In this document: in pieces, positions 1-7,140 of the stretch
Numbering within the stretch: position 1 is the first letter of the stretch
Layout of the letters: each line of letters starts with the position of its first letter
Source of the DNA: Candidatus Hydrogenedentota bacterium
Lineage (GTDB): Bacteria; Hydrogenedentota; Hydrogenedentia; Hydrogenedentiales; CAITNO01
Length of the DNA: 11,822 bases
NCBI GenBank assembly: GCA_903922535.1
Contig: CAIXUF010001121.1
Coordinates: forward strand, 1-11,822
Reading direction: 5' to 3'
Program-made: the position numbers and the translations under genes
Notes under the pieces: model-generated
The model's input: the letters and a program-made list of their open reading frames with translations, nothing else
The model's database searches: none
What the model was told of the DNA's origin: nothing

Positions 1-70
1 GATGCGCCCGCAGCCGCTGTTCCGCGACTTCGTGACGGCGGCGCTGGCCCACAAGGAAAGGCGTGCTTAG
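1..70 (+). CDS. C-terminal end of an unidentified upstream gene (partial)
   Basis: A frame open from the left edge ends at TAG 68-70. The last 22 residues read MRPQPLFRDFVTAALAHKER followed by RA, and most of the gene lies outside the window. The stop overlaps the GTG start of the next gene by 8 bases (63-70), which suggests co-transcription and translational coupling. Too little is visible to assign a family. The coding call rests on the open frame and this overlap. Confidence 0.5.
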   Translation, partial: MRPQPLFRDFVTAALAHKERRA

Positions 71-1142
71 CCGCATCGAACAAGACCGGCTGGAGCGCCG
101 GGCGCGTTTGCTGTTTTCCTGGCGCGAGAAGGCCCAGGCACTGGCCGAAGGCCGACGCCCCCCCCACGGGGAGGCCCTTCCCCAGGCCACGGACGCCGGG
201 AAAACGGCGGCCTATTTTGCCGACCAGTACTGCAGTGCGCGACGAATGACAGACGAGTTTCAGACCGGCCTGCGCGAACGCATGGAAAACGCCCAGGATC
301 TCGTGCGGGTTTCCCTGCACCAGCGGCAACTGCTCGCCGCCCGCGCCGGTGAGGGACGCATCGCCGCGAAGACCGCCAACGATGAGAACCGGCGCCTTCA
401 GGAAGAGATCCGCGAACGGGGCGCGGAGGCCAACCTGTGCCACCGTGTGCTGGCATTTGAGAAGTCGGAAGACCTGGGCGGGTTCATTGATTTGCCGCTG
501 CCGCGCTATGCGCACGAACTGGAACGGTTCAAGGTGTCCGAGAGTTCCGACTCAGACTCCCGCGACCGCGCCGAAAAAGAGACTGGGAAACCTGCCTCGC
601 CCCCCCGTGGCATGGCGGACTGGCTGGCACGGTTTCGAGCATCCCTTTCCATACGGCTGGGACGCTGGGATTTCATCTCCATTGGCACGGCGCTGGCCAC
701 CGTATTTCTTGCATTGCTGTACTTCCTGTATTCCACCCAATTTGCCGGCGCGGTCGCCTTCAACGTGCTTCCCGCGCCGCAAGGCGTGTGGGTGCTGTCG
801 GTGGAGAACCGGACACCGCGCACCGTCAGCATTGCGGTTCCGGGAAATGCAGGACAGGGCCTCGCCAGAGTGGACTACAGCGTTTACGTGGAGATGAAAG
901 CCCCCGGCCAGACTAACTTTCGGCGTCTGCCCGATGCGGAACGCGCGTGGGTCTATGACGGCAGTTCTGGCAGGGGCAGCGGCCCCGTTGAGGTCAGTTC
1001 GGGACTGAATGCAAGATGGACGCTTTCCCCCGGCAGACTGGCAGCGCCGAGCCCCGACGCGCTATTGCGCGTGGTGGTCATGTCGGGAAGCCGGACCGTT
1101 TATGCGCAGGAACTTGTCTTTGCAACCAAACAGGGCAAGTGA
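63..1142 (+). CDS. Unrecognised single-pass membrane protein with coiled-coil-like N-terminus
   Basis: This 359-residue protein starts at GTG 63, inside the end of the preceding gene, so the two are probably one operon. Residues 1-135 are highly charged and rich in R, E, Q and A, as expected of a helical or coiled-coil cytoplasmic region. Residues 158-182 form a Ser/Asp/Pro-rich linker. One strong hydrophobic segment lies at about 204-224 (FISIGTALATVFLALLYFLY). The C-terminal 130 residues look beta-rich and probably lie outside the cytoplasmic membrane. I recognise no catalytic motif or family. The layout could suit a signal transducer or envelope scaffold whose partner is the truncated upstream gene, but that is inference. 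The reading frame itself is convincing. Confidence 0.8.
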   Translation: MLSRIEQDRLERRARLLFSWREKAQALAEGRRPPHGEALPQATDAGKTAAYFADQYCSARRMTDEFQTGLRERMENAQDLVRVSLHQRQLLAARAGEGRIAAKTANDENRRLQEEIRERGAEANLCHRVLAFEKSEDLGGFIDLPLPRYAHELERFKVSESSDSDSRDRAEKETGKPASPPRGMADWLARFRASLSIRLGRWDFISIGTALATVFLALLYFLYSTQFAGAVAFNVLPAPQGVWVLSVENRTPRTVSIAVPGNAGQGLARVDYSVYVEMKAPGQTNFRRLPDAERAWVYDGSSGRGSGPVEVSSGLNARWTLSPGRLAAPSPDALLRVVVMSGSRTVYAQELVFATKQGK

Positions 1143-1170
1143 GCCAACTGTGCTGTCACGCTATTCTCTT

Positions 1171-1204
1171 CGTTGAACGGTCTTCCCAGATTACCGTTTC
1201 AACG
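1171..1204. repeat. Inverted repeat upstream of the putative defence operon
   Basis: The left arm CGTTGAACGG (1171-1180) and right arm CCGTTTCAACG (1194-1204) are reverse complements apart from one extra T in the right arm, with a 13-base loop. No T tract follows on the + strand, so it is not a typical intrinsic terminator. It could be an operator overlapping the promoter region of the ATPase/DUF4276 pair, or a weak terminator for the preceding gene. Confidence 0.5.
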
Positions 1205-1262
1205 TCTACCCTATGATAAACTCCTGCCGCTGCCCACAAGAGTGTCCTTTTCGAAAGAATAT

Positions 1263-1268
1263 AGGGGG
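1263..1268 (+). promoter_or_regulatory. Ribosome binding site for ATPase start at 1273
   Basis: AGGGGG lies 4 bases before ATG 1273. A second purine-rich site, GAGAGGG (1324-1330), lies 8 bases before the in-frame ATG 1339. The upstream in-frame ATG at 1213 has no such site. The true start is therefore 1273 or 1339. Confidence 0.45.
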
Positions 1269-1272
1269 CTAT

Positions 1273-2448
1273 ATGGGCAAGGCAAACCACGCACGCACTA
1301 CGAGTGCTGAGTTTACGGCCACCGAGAGGGTCTATGGCATGGGTATAAGACTAAAAACCCTCACAATTCGGGGATTTAGATCTATCGAATTGCTGGAAGA
1401 ATTCTATCTTGGCAGGTTGACCGTGATGATCGGCGCCAATGGCTCGGGAAAGAGCAACTTTGTTGACTTCTTCCGCATGTTACGCGCCATTGCGGATGGC
1501 GGCTTTCAGCAGTTCGTAAAGAAACATGGTGGTGCTGACGGCTTCTTTTTCCTTGGCCCCAAACACACGCGTCAAATTCAAACGCATCTGGTTTTTGGTG
1601 AAAACGCCTATGAACTCGACCTTGCACCCGGCGCTGACGGGAAAATCTACCTGTCAGATGAGCGCGTGCAATACACGGGTGGCCATGGCATGGGAAAGTT
1701 ACAGTCCATCGGAATGGGTAACTCCGAAAGCGCGCTAATCGCGAGAAGAGAAGAGTCTGCTAACTTTGGCCAGGGAAAAGGAGTGCCGTCATATGTTTAC
1801 GGTGCCCTGTCCAGTTGGGTTGTCTATCATTTTCACGATACCAGCCTCCTGGCCCCGATGCGGCGTGATCAAGCTGTTCGCGACAACACACAATTGCGGG
1901 CCGAGGCGGACAATATTGCCGCTTTCTTACTGTGCTTGAGGGAGACTAATGATGGCCGCTACGAGGTTATTCGCGACACCATCCGCCTAATTGCCCCATT
2001 CTTCGACGACTTTGTTTTGAATCCGGACAACAACGAGAAGGTCCGGCTGGAATGGCGCCAGAAGGGCAGCGATTTCCCTTTCCAGCCGAGCCAGTTTTCG
2101 GATGGAACGATGCGTTTCATTTGCTTGGCAACGGCCTTGCAGCAACCGACGCCCCCCGCCACCATTGTGATAGACGAACCTGAACTGGGCCTCCATCCCT
2201 ACGCAATCTCGGTTCTGGCCGAAATGATCAAGTCCGCCTCAATGTGCACGCAAGTCATTGTGGCCACACAGTCACCAACTTTACTGGATCATTTTGAACC
2301 GGAGAACGTTGTCGTGGCACAGAGACATGATGGACGCTCCGTATTCACACGCCTTGAGCCTTCCGATCTGACAGAATGGCTGCAAGAGTATTCCGTGGGG
2401 GAGCTTTGGCAGAAGAACGTCATTCAGGGGGGAGCCTGCCATGAATGA
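1273..2448 (+). CDS. AAA family ATPase (AAA_21/SMC-RecF-like), partner of DUF4276 protein
   Basis: This is a 391-residue ABC-type ATPase of the OLD/RecF-like AAA_21 group. Counting from 1273, the first strand (LKTLTIRGFRSI) begins near residue 27. It is followed by Walker A GANGSGKS (54-61), a signature-like FSDGT (275-279), Walker B IVIDEPELGLHP (298-309) and the switch motif ATQSP (331-335). All motifs needed for ATP binding and hydrolysis are present. No nuclease domain follows the ATPase core, so the effector is probably the next gene, which overlaps by 8 bases. Proteins of this type often pair with TOPRIM-like proteins in anti-phage systems; that role is inferred here. Local GC is lower than in neighbours (47% in 1381-1440 against 67% in 8281-8340), consistent with transfer. 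ATG 1339 is a nearly equal start choice, with the N-terminus (MGIRLKTL) most like relatives. Confidence 0.9.
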   Translation: MGKANHARTTSAEFTATERVYGMGIRLKTLTIRGFRSIELLEEFYLGRLTVMIGANGSGKSNFVDFFRMLRAIADGGFQQFVKKHGGADGFFFLGPKHTRQIQTHLVFGENAYELDLAPGADGKIYLSDERVQYTGGHGMGKLQSIGMGNSESALIARREESANFGQGKGVPSYVYGALSSWVVYHFHDTSLLAPMRRDQAVRDNTQLRAEADNIAAFLLCLRETNDGRYEVIRDTIRLIAPFFDDFVLNPDNNEKVRLEWRQKGSDFPFQPSQFSDGTMRFICLATALQQPTPPATIVIDEPELGLHPYAISVLAEMIKSASMCTQVIVATQSPTLLDHFEPENVVVAQRHDGRSVFTRLEPSDLTEWLQEYSVGELWQKNVIQGGACHE

Positions 2449-3142
2449 TGTCGGTGCCATCGTGGAAGGAGAGACCGAAATGACCTTCCTTCGGGAAGTT
2501 GTTGCGCCCCATCTGTGCGCAAAGGGCGTCTCGTTGTGGTCCCGTCTGCCCGGCAGGCACAGGAGACACGGCGGGGTGCGCTCATGGCAGGCCATTCTGG
2601 AAGACGTCGCGAGGACGCTCAGCGAACGATCCGACCGCTCCTGCACGACCATGTTCGACTATTACGCCATGCCAATGGATTGGCCGGGACGGACCGAAGC
2701 TCCAGCGTTACCCTACGAATATCGCGCTTCACATGTGGAAGATGCCTTGGCCGCGAGTGTCGCCCAGCGCATGGGAACCGGATTTCGCACGGAACGTTTC
2801 ATTCCCTACGTGCAGATGCATGAGTTTGAGGCCGTTCTGTTTTCGGACGTTCAAACACTTGCGGACTTGCTTGCAACGGTCCCTGGGGCCACGTCCAGAC
2901 TTGCGGACCGGCTCGGTGAAATTGTCAATGCCGCGGGTGAACCGGAAGCCATCAACGATGGTCCCGAAACCGCGCCCTCAAAACGCATCCGCGCTCTGGC
3001 GAGGGGATACCGCAAGCTGACGCACGGCGTAATCGCCGCCAAACGCATTGGACTGGCAAACGTGCGAACGGCCTGCCCCCACTTCAACCAATGGGTGGAA
3101 CGGCTTGAAGCGCTGCATCCCGAAATAGCCGATTCCCAATAG
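2441..3142 (+). CDS. DUF4276 family protein (putative TOPRIM-like effector)
   Basis: This 233-residue protein matches the DUF4276 pattern from end to end. It has VEGETE at 8-13, MFDYYAMP at 71-78, YVQMHEFEAVLFSD at 123-136, a KRI motif at 181-183, and a C-terminal HG...IAAKRIGL...CPHF..W block at 195-219. The early VEGxTE acidic motif followed by a strand ending in D72 resembles a TOPRIM metal site, so a nuclease-type activity is plausible but not proven. The ATG overlaps the ATPase stop by 8 bases and has a strong ribosome site (GGGGGGAG, about 6 bases upstream), indicating tight co-expression. ATPase/DUF4276 pairs recur in accessory DNA. By analogy with OLD and PARIS, the ATPase would sense a trigger and license this partner. 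Confidence 0.9.
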   Translation: MNDVGAIVEGETEMTFLREVVAPHLCAKGVSLWSRLPGRHRRHGGVRSWQAILEDVARTLSERSDRSCTTMFDYYAMPMDWPGRTEAPALPYEYRASHVEDALAASVAQRMGTGFRTERFIPYVQMHEFEAVLFSDVQTLADLLATVPGATSRLADRLGEIVNAAGEPEAINDGPETAPSKRIRALARGYRKLTHGVIAAKRIGLANVRTACPHFNQWVERLEALHPEIADSQ

Positions 3143-3170
3143 CGGCACGGTCAATCATGCGGCGCGGGGG

Positions 3171-4190
3171 CTATCGTTCCGGGGAGAGATCCTCTTGATG
3201 TGTCGCTGAGGCAAACCCGCCTTCCTCCTCACGCGACCAATTCTCTCCGGTTCCGCGCACGACCGTGCGGCGCACCGTGGTTGGGGTCACGCGCAGGACC
3301 ACGTAGTTGTACGCCCGGCCCTCCTTGGCCAACCGACCGCTTAGCGGCGCGCCGCCGCCGGCGGTAAGCGTGTAGCGCACACCGGCCATCACCGTGCTGG
3401 CATAGCCGTGGATGTGCGCCATGAACACCTCGTCCACGCCGTGCTTCTGCATCAGCGCATGAAACGCGTCGGCGTTCCTGGTGAACCCTCGACGCCGTCT
3501 GTCGGACACGAAAGTCGCCTCGAAATAGACGGGCGGGATGTGCATGAACACATACTTGTGTCCGGCCCCGGACCTGCCCAGTTCCTTGTCGAGCCATGCG
3601 AGGTCATCGTCCCGCACACTGCCACGGCCCTTGGTGCAGTTGTTGAACCCGACGAAACGGCATCCGCCGTAGTCGAAGGAAAACCTGTCATCGCCGTACA
3701 GGGCGCGAAACGCCGCAAAGTCGCGGCGGACGCCGCGCTCGTGGTTGCCGGGCACGCAGAACATGGGCGCCGGATTGGTGATGTCGAGCAGTTGAACGTG
3801 GTTGCGCAATAGCTCAGTCGGGGTGCCGTGGCGCACGATGTCGCCGGTGTGGAAGATCATCGCGGGCTGCTCGCCGGACACGCGCCCGTAAACGTCACGG
3901 GCGATCTTCACCATGTTGCGCGTGTCGCCCAGCACGACTAAGCGGAAGGTGTCCGCGTCTCCCTCGCGCCGGATAAGGTCGGCGGCCATGACATCAAGCC
4001 CATATGTTGCACGCAATGAACGCAGTCTGCCCATGCCCCTCCCGGCAAGGAGCCATTGTACCGCGAACAGCAGGGCCAATACGGCGACAAGCAGCCCGCC
4101 TACAAGGCCCGCAGCCGGCAAACCGTATTTCCATCCCAATGCAGCGAGAACAAGAACGATGAACAGCCACAGTGTTTTTTTCTTTCGCAT
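3171..4190 (-). CDS. Membrane-anchored calcineurin-like metallophosphoesterase
   Basis: This 339-residue phosphoesterase has two N-terminal hydrophobic segments (about 6-22 and 25-50), so the catalytic domain is tethered to the membrane. Its motifs occur in family order: GDTR at 88-91 (the usual D-x-H with Arg for His, a common variant), GD at 116-117, GNHE at 148-151, H217 in MHIPP, and HIH at 259-261. These are the two-metal ligands of calcineurin-like enzymes, which cleave phosphomonoesters or phosphodiesters. The substrate is unknown. ATG 4190 has GGAG six bases upstream. It follows the tandem glycosyltransferase-like gene with a gap of only 20 bases and is probably the last gene of that operon, which suggests a role in envelope glycan or lipid-carrier phosphate chemistry (inference). 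Its 3' end faces the DUF4276 gene across 28 bases. Confidence 0.9.
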   Translation of the reverse strand: MRKKKTLWLFIVLVLAALGWKYGLPAAGLVGGLLVAVLALLFAVQWLLAGRGMGRLRSLRATYGLDVMAADLIRREGDADTFRLVVLGDTRNMVKIARDVYGRVSGEQPAMIFHTGDIVRHGTPTELLRNHVQLLDITNPAPMFCVPGNHERGVRRDFAAFRALYGDDRFSFDYGGCRFVGFNNCTKGRGSVRDDDLAWLDKELGRSGAGHKYVFMHIPPVYFEATFVSDRRRRGFTRNADAFHALMQKHGVDEVFMAHIHGYASTVMAGVRYTLTAGGGAPLSGRLAKEGRAYNYVVLRVTPTTVRRTVVRGTGENWSREEEGGFASATHQEDLSPER

Positions 4191-4210
4191 TCCTTGCTCC
4201 TGCCTCAGAC

Positions 4211-5626
4211 CTATGAACCTGCCTTGCCCGCGTTCATTTCGGCGCGTTTCCGCGCCGCGCCTGCACCATCCCGGTCGCCCGCCTGCTCAAGCGCATCGGC
4301 CAGACGCCGCCAAGGGATCTCCGCTTTCGGATGTACTTCCGCGATACCGCGCCATTCGGCCACCCGCCCGTTGACATCGCCGCGCTGTCCGTAAATGTGG
4401 TCGAGCAACACCGCTGTGCGCGGGGACTCGGGCGCTCCGGCAAACACATTCCGGCATTGTGCCAGCGCGGCATCCAATTCGCCAATTTCGGTGAGCATTT
4501 CGGCCATACGCAGTGCGTATCCCAGATTGTTCGGGTCCAGCACACGTGCCAATACCAACATTTGAACCGCACCACGCGGGTCGCCGCCCGTATAAAGCCT
4601 TTCAGCCTCTTGGGCGTAAACAATGGCTCCGGCAATCCAGGCGTTTCTGCCCAGAGAAAGTGCCTGACGCAAGAGCGGCTCCGCCACAGACCAGTCGCCG
4701 TTGCGTTCCAGAGCGGCACCAAGCAAAAGTCGATTGGTCTGGCTCCCCGGATCACCCTCTAATGCGGCGCGTTGTCGTTCCACCGTAACTTGAGCATCAG
4801 CGATCTCGGAGATTTGAACTACAGGCATGGTGCTGAGACGGGTGTCCGCCACGACCCGGCCGGGAAGTTCCGGAAAAGGCGCGCGTGTCCAGCGGTGGGC
4901 AGCGAGAAACACGGCGCAGGCTGTGTCTGATTCGAGTTCAAGTACCACTCGGTCCGGGTGTGTCATGCGCCAGTCTGGCACCAACAGCGGATTCAGGATG
5001 AAATCCAACGGGGAATCATCCGACCAGTCGGAGGAGATGATTCCTGTTGAACTGCCATTTTCGTCCTCGACCTGCACCTTCACCCGAACATGCGGAGCAA
5101 ACAGGGGGAACCGGCCAAATACGAGCGCGATCGGCGAATCGTCAATCAGTTCCCGGGAAAACCGGTTTGTTCCGGCATGCAGCATAAGCCGGCAAGAAAG
5201 ACGCTGATCATCATCCCAATTCAGCCATTTCGTGGGAACCGGGCCTCCTTCCTCCGCCGTCCAGCCCTGCTTTTGCCACGGCGTGCGTGCGCCCACGTCC
5301 AGATCCTGGTCCACGGGCCAGAACCCGACATCAAAGGGAAGCCCGTGACGCGACGGCTCATCGTAGTCTAAGGCCGGTGCGATGGCCCCGTAATGCAACA
5401 GGCATTGGGACAAGACGCGACGGTCATCACGGGCAAAGAACACATTGAGCGAGTGCCAAACCGGGGCAAGAGGCCGATCCTGAACCACCAGAAACCGCGC
5501 CACTTTTTCGCGTACTCCCAGGAGTTCCGCCATGCTGGAGACGCGCGATGGAAGCGCGAACTGCCACATCGACAGATACGTGGGGGCCTTTGCGAAAGTT
5601 GAAGGCCAGCAAACCCGTCCTCCCCC
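4211..5626 (-). pseudogene. Copy 1, 3' part: beta-rich region and TPR domain of the split GT-C protein
   Basis: This is the downstream half of the first tandem copy, in a frame one base out of register with its 5' half. The first ATG in this frame (5569) has no ribosome site, and co-linearity with copy 2 continues upstream of it to the G tract at 5622-5626, so I treat it as an internal piece. Counting from 5569, residues 95-235 look beta-rich (NRFSRE, FGRFPLFAPHV, LELESDTACAVFLAAHRWTR). Residues about 275-445 are helical TPR-like repeats (AEMLTEIGELDAALAQCRNV, ADALEQAGD). The TPR end probably docks partner proteins or stabilises a complex. If the frameshift is real, this half is unlikely to be translated. 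If it is a sequencing error, it is the C-terminus of a roughly 916-residue protein. Confidence 0.8.
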
Positions 5627-6960
5627 GCAATGAAGTGCGAGCCGGGACCGGTGCCCCGGGCGACCTCAGTGTCCGTAAGCCCCCACATGTCCATAACCGG
5701 AACGCCGTCCATGGCGTATCCTGTTTCTCCGCCAAATTCCACCACCATTCTGTCGTCCTTCTCACGGAAGTCCGCGAGAGACACATGCGAATCAAAAAGG
5801 TGATCATAATCCACCGGCTCACCCCACATGTTTGAACAGGCAGAAGGCAAGTCCCGTGCATACCGAAGGATGACACCGGGTTGAACATTCCATATTCCGC
5901 CTGCCAGACACACCACGCCGACAAGGACGGCGCGCCATCGGCCCAGATCGCGCGCCGCCGCGACGGGAATCACCGCCAAGAAAGCCAGCAGCCCGTAGTT
6001 CGGGGACAGAAGACGGTAATACATCATCCAGTCGCCGCCATTGCGCCAGACGGCAGCCATGTTCAACCCCGCAAACACGGCCGCAAACAGCCAAACGCCG
6101 CGCCATTTTCGAAACAGCACCCCCGCCGCCGCCAGCAAAACCAGGATTGGACCGATCATCCAAAGATAATTCATCACATGCCGGGTGCCGGCCTCGATGA
6201 TTTGATGGTCAAGTGCGGCACCCTTCGCCCGAACCGTGTTGGGCACAAAGTCCCCATAGTAGCAGAGGCGAAACGCGGTGAGCGACACGAAAAAGCCCAC
6301 GGCAAAGAGCGCCCACGACATGGTGTTTTTTCGCGCCTTCGGCTCCCGCCAAGTGATGACAAGCAGCCACATGAAGGCCCATGCCGTATAGGCGAAGCCC
6401 TCGGGTCGCAGTGTGAGCAGCATCACCGCGCCCAGGGCCAGCGTCCGGGGCACCGTTGCCACCGCACCGGCAAGCATCACCGCCCCCGCGCAGGTCACTG
6501 CCGAACCTTCAAGGCCGTATCCATATCCCGCCGTCATCGCCGTCATGCACACCAGCAGCGCGAGGGGCAGCCGGGCCACCCAGGCATCCCCAAAAAGCCG
6601 TATGAACGTGCGCCTGAAGACCAGGAAAGCCGCGACCGCAAAGAAGAGCACCATGAAATTGTCGGCCGCGACAATCGGAACCCCGAGCCATTTGAACAGC
6701 GCAAGCAGCAACGTCCACAAGGGATTACTGATCCCCTCCACATACTCGCCGGGGTTGTACACGAATCCGTCGCCGCGCACGAGGTTGCGCGCATACCGGT
6801 AACAGATGAACACATCTTCCCTGTCCATGCTCCAAAAGATCACCACCTGCGCGGAATAGGCCAGAAGCAGGAGGCAATCGGCCAGTCGGCGCGGCCAAAC
6901 ACCCGGCGTAGCCGTCGGCGCACCACCCGTCAACGTCAATTTATGAGTGAATGGAACCAA
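5368..6960 (-). CDS. Copy 1, 5' part: multi-pass GT-C-type glycosyltransferase, frameshifted
   Basis: This is a polytopic membrane protein with roughly 11-12 hydrophobic segments. After the first membrane helix comes REDVFICYRYARNL, then GDGFVYNPGE and VEGISNPLWTLL. This matches the first extracytoplasmic loop of GT-C glycosyltransferases (the AftB/PMT-like group), whose acidic pair is catalytic; such enzymes use polyprenyl-phosphate sugars. TTG 6960 is chosen because GAGGA lies 8 bases upstream and because the distance to the ED pair (47 residues) then equals that of copy 2. A longer TTG start at 6981 is possible. Authentic sequence ends at the G5 tract (5622-5626). The last roughly 84 codons to the stop at 5368 are out of frame: they match nothing in copy 2 and are rich in Arg, Cys and Trp. 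Substrate unknown. Confidence 0.85.
   Translation of the reverse strand: MVPFTHKLTLTGGAPTATPGVWPRRLADCLLLLAYSAQVVIFWSMDREDVFICYRYARNLVRGDGFVYNPGEYVEGISNPLWTLLLALFKWLGVPIVAADNFMVLFFAVAAFLVFRRTFIRLFGDAWVARLPLALLVCMTAMTAGYGYGLEGSAVTCAGAVMLAGAVATVPRTLALGAVMLLTLRPEGFAYTAWAFMWLLVITWREPKARKNTMSWALFAVGFFVSLTAFRLCYYGDFVPNTVRAKGAALDHQIIEAGTRHVMNYLWMIGPILVLLAAAGVLFRKWRGVWLFAAVFAGLNMAAVWRNGGDWMMYYRLLSPNYGLLAFLAVIPVAAARDLGRWRAVLVGVVCLAGGIWNVQPGVILRYARDLPSACSNMWGEPVDYDHLFDSHVSLADFREKDDRMVVEFGGETGYAMDGVPVMDMWGLTDTEVARGTGPGSHFIAGEDGFAGLQLSQRPPRICRCGSSRFHRASPAWRNSWEYAKKWRGFWWFRIGLLPRFGTRSMCSLPVMTVASCPNACCITGPSHRP
5622..5626 (-). other. Frameshift site in copy 1 (G5 tract, one G short)
   Basis: On the - strand the sequence reads GCGGGGGAGGACGGG. 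Adding one G gives the codons GCG GGG GGA GGA CGG GTT TGC TGG, translating to AGGGRVCW. This lines up with AGGRICW at the same place in copy 2 and joins the two halves of copy 1 in frame. The correction is needed for co-linearity. Whether it is biological or an error in the assembly cannot be told from this sequence. Confidence 0.8.
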
Positions 6961-7140
6961 TCTGTTAGTCCTCAACTGCAAAACGACACCGCCTGGGGAA
7001 GTGACAATGATGCCAAAGCGCCTGTGATTCCCCTGTCAATGCGTCGCGCCCGCACAACGAGGTTCACAACCATGGAGCGTATTTGTCAATCATCCCACAA
7101 CTTAGATACCGCTTTCCGGCGTTCGTTCCTTGGGAAATGT
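6961..7140 (-). promoter_or_regulatory. Spacer between the two tandem copies
   Basis: About 180 bases lie between the stop of copy 2 (7141) and the start of copy 1 (TTG 6960). On the - strand there are two perfect TTGACA hexamers, at 7084-7089 and 7034-7039, but neither has a convincing -10 at 16-18 bases. No stem with a T tract is visible, so read-through from copy 2 is plausible. The only clear signal is GAGGA, 8 bases before TTG 6960. Confidence 0.25.

Larger units (their letters stand above)
1143..1272 (+). promoter_or_regulatory. Intergenic leader upstream of the ATPase/DUF4276 pair
   Basis: This stretch is visibly more AT-rich than the flanking gene. It holds the 1171-1204 inverted repeat and a TATGAT hexamer at 1212-1217 that could serve as a -10 box. 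The only -35-like hexamer at a usable distance is TTACCG (1191-1196), with a short 15-base spacer, so the promoter is weakly supported. If TATGAT is the -10, transcription would begin near 1223. That would rule out the ATG at 1213 as the ATPase start and favour 1273 or 1339. Confidence 0.25.

Noticed and set aside
1213..1272. Extended ATPase N-terminus starting at ATG 1213
   Set aside because: There is no ribosome site upstream, the start overlaps the possible -10 box, and the extra residues are Cys-rich with no counterpart in the family.
3143..3170. Bidirectional terminator between the convergent DUF4276 and phosphoesterase genes
   Set aside because: The 28-base gap has no convincing GC stem followed by a T tract in either direction.
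3408..3812. + strand frame (134 codons) opposite the phosphoesterase
   Set aside because: The - strand carries all five metallophosphoesterase motifs in order; the + frame shows nothing recognisable.
7034..7089. Two TTGACA boxes on the - strand between the tandem copies as promoters
   Set aside because: Neither is followed at 16-18 bases by a hexamer resembling TATAAT, so I do not claim a promoter beyond noting the boxes.
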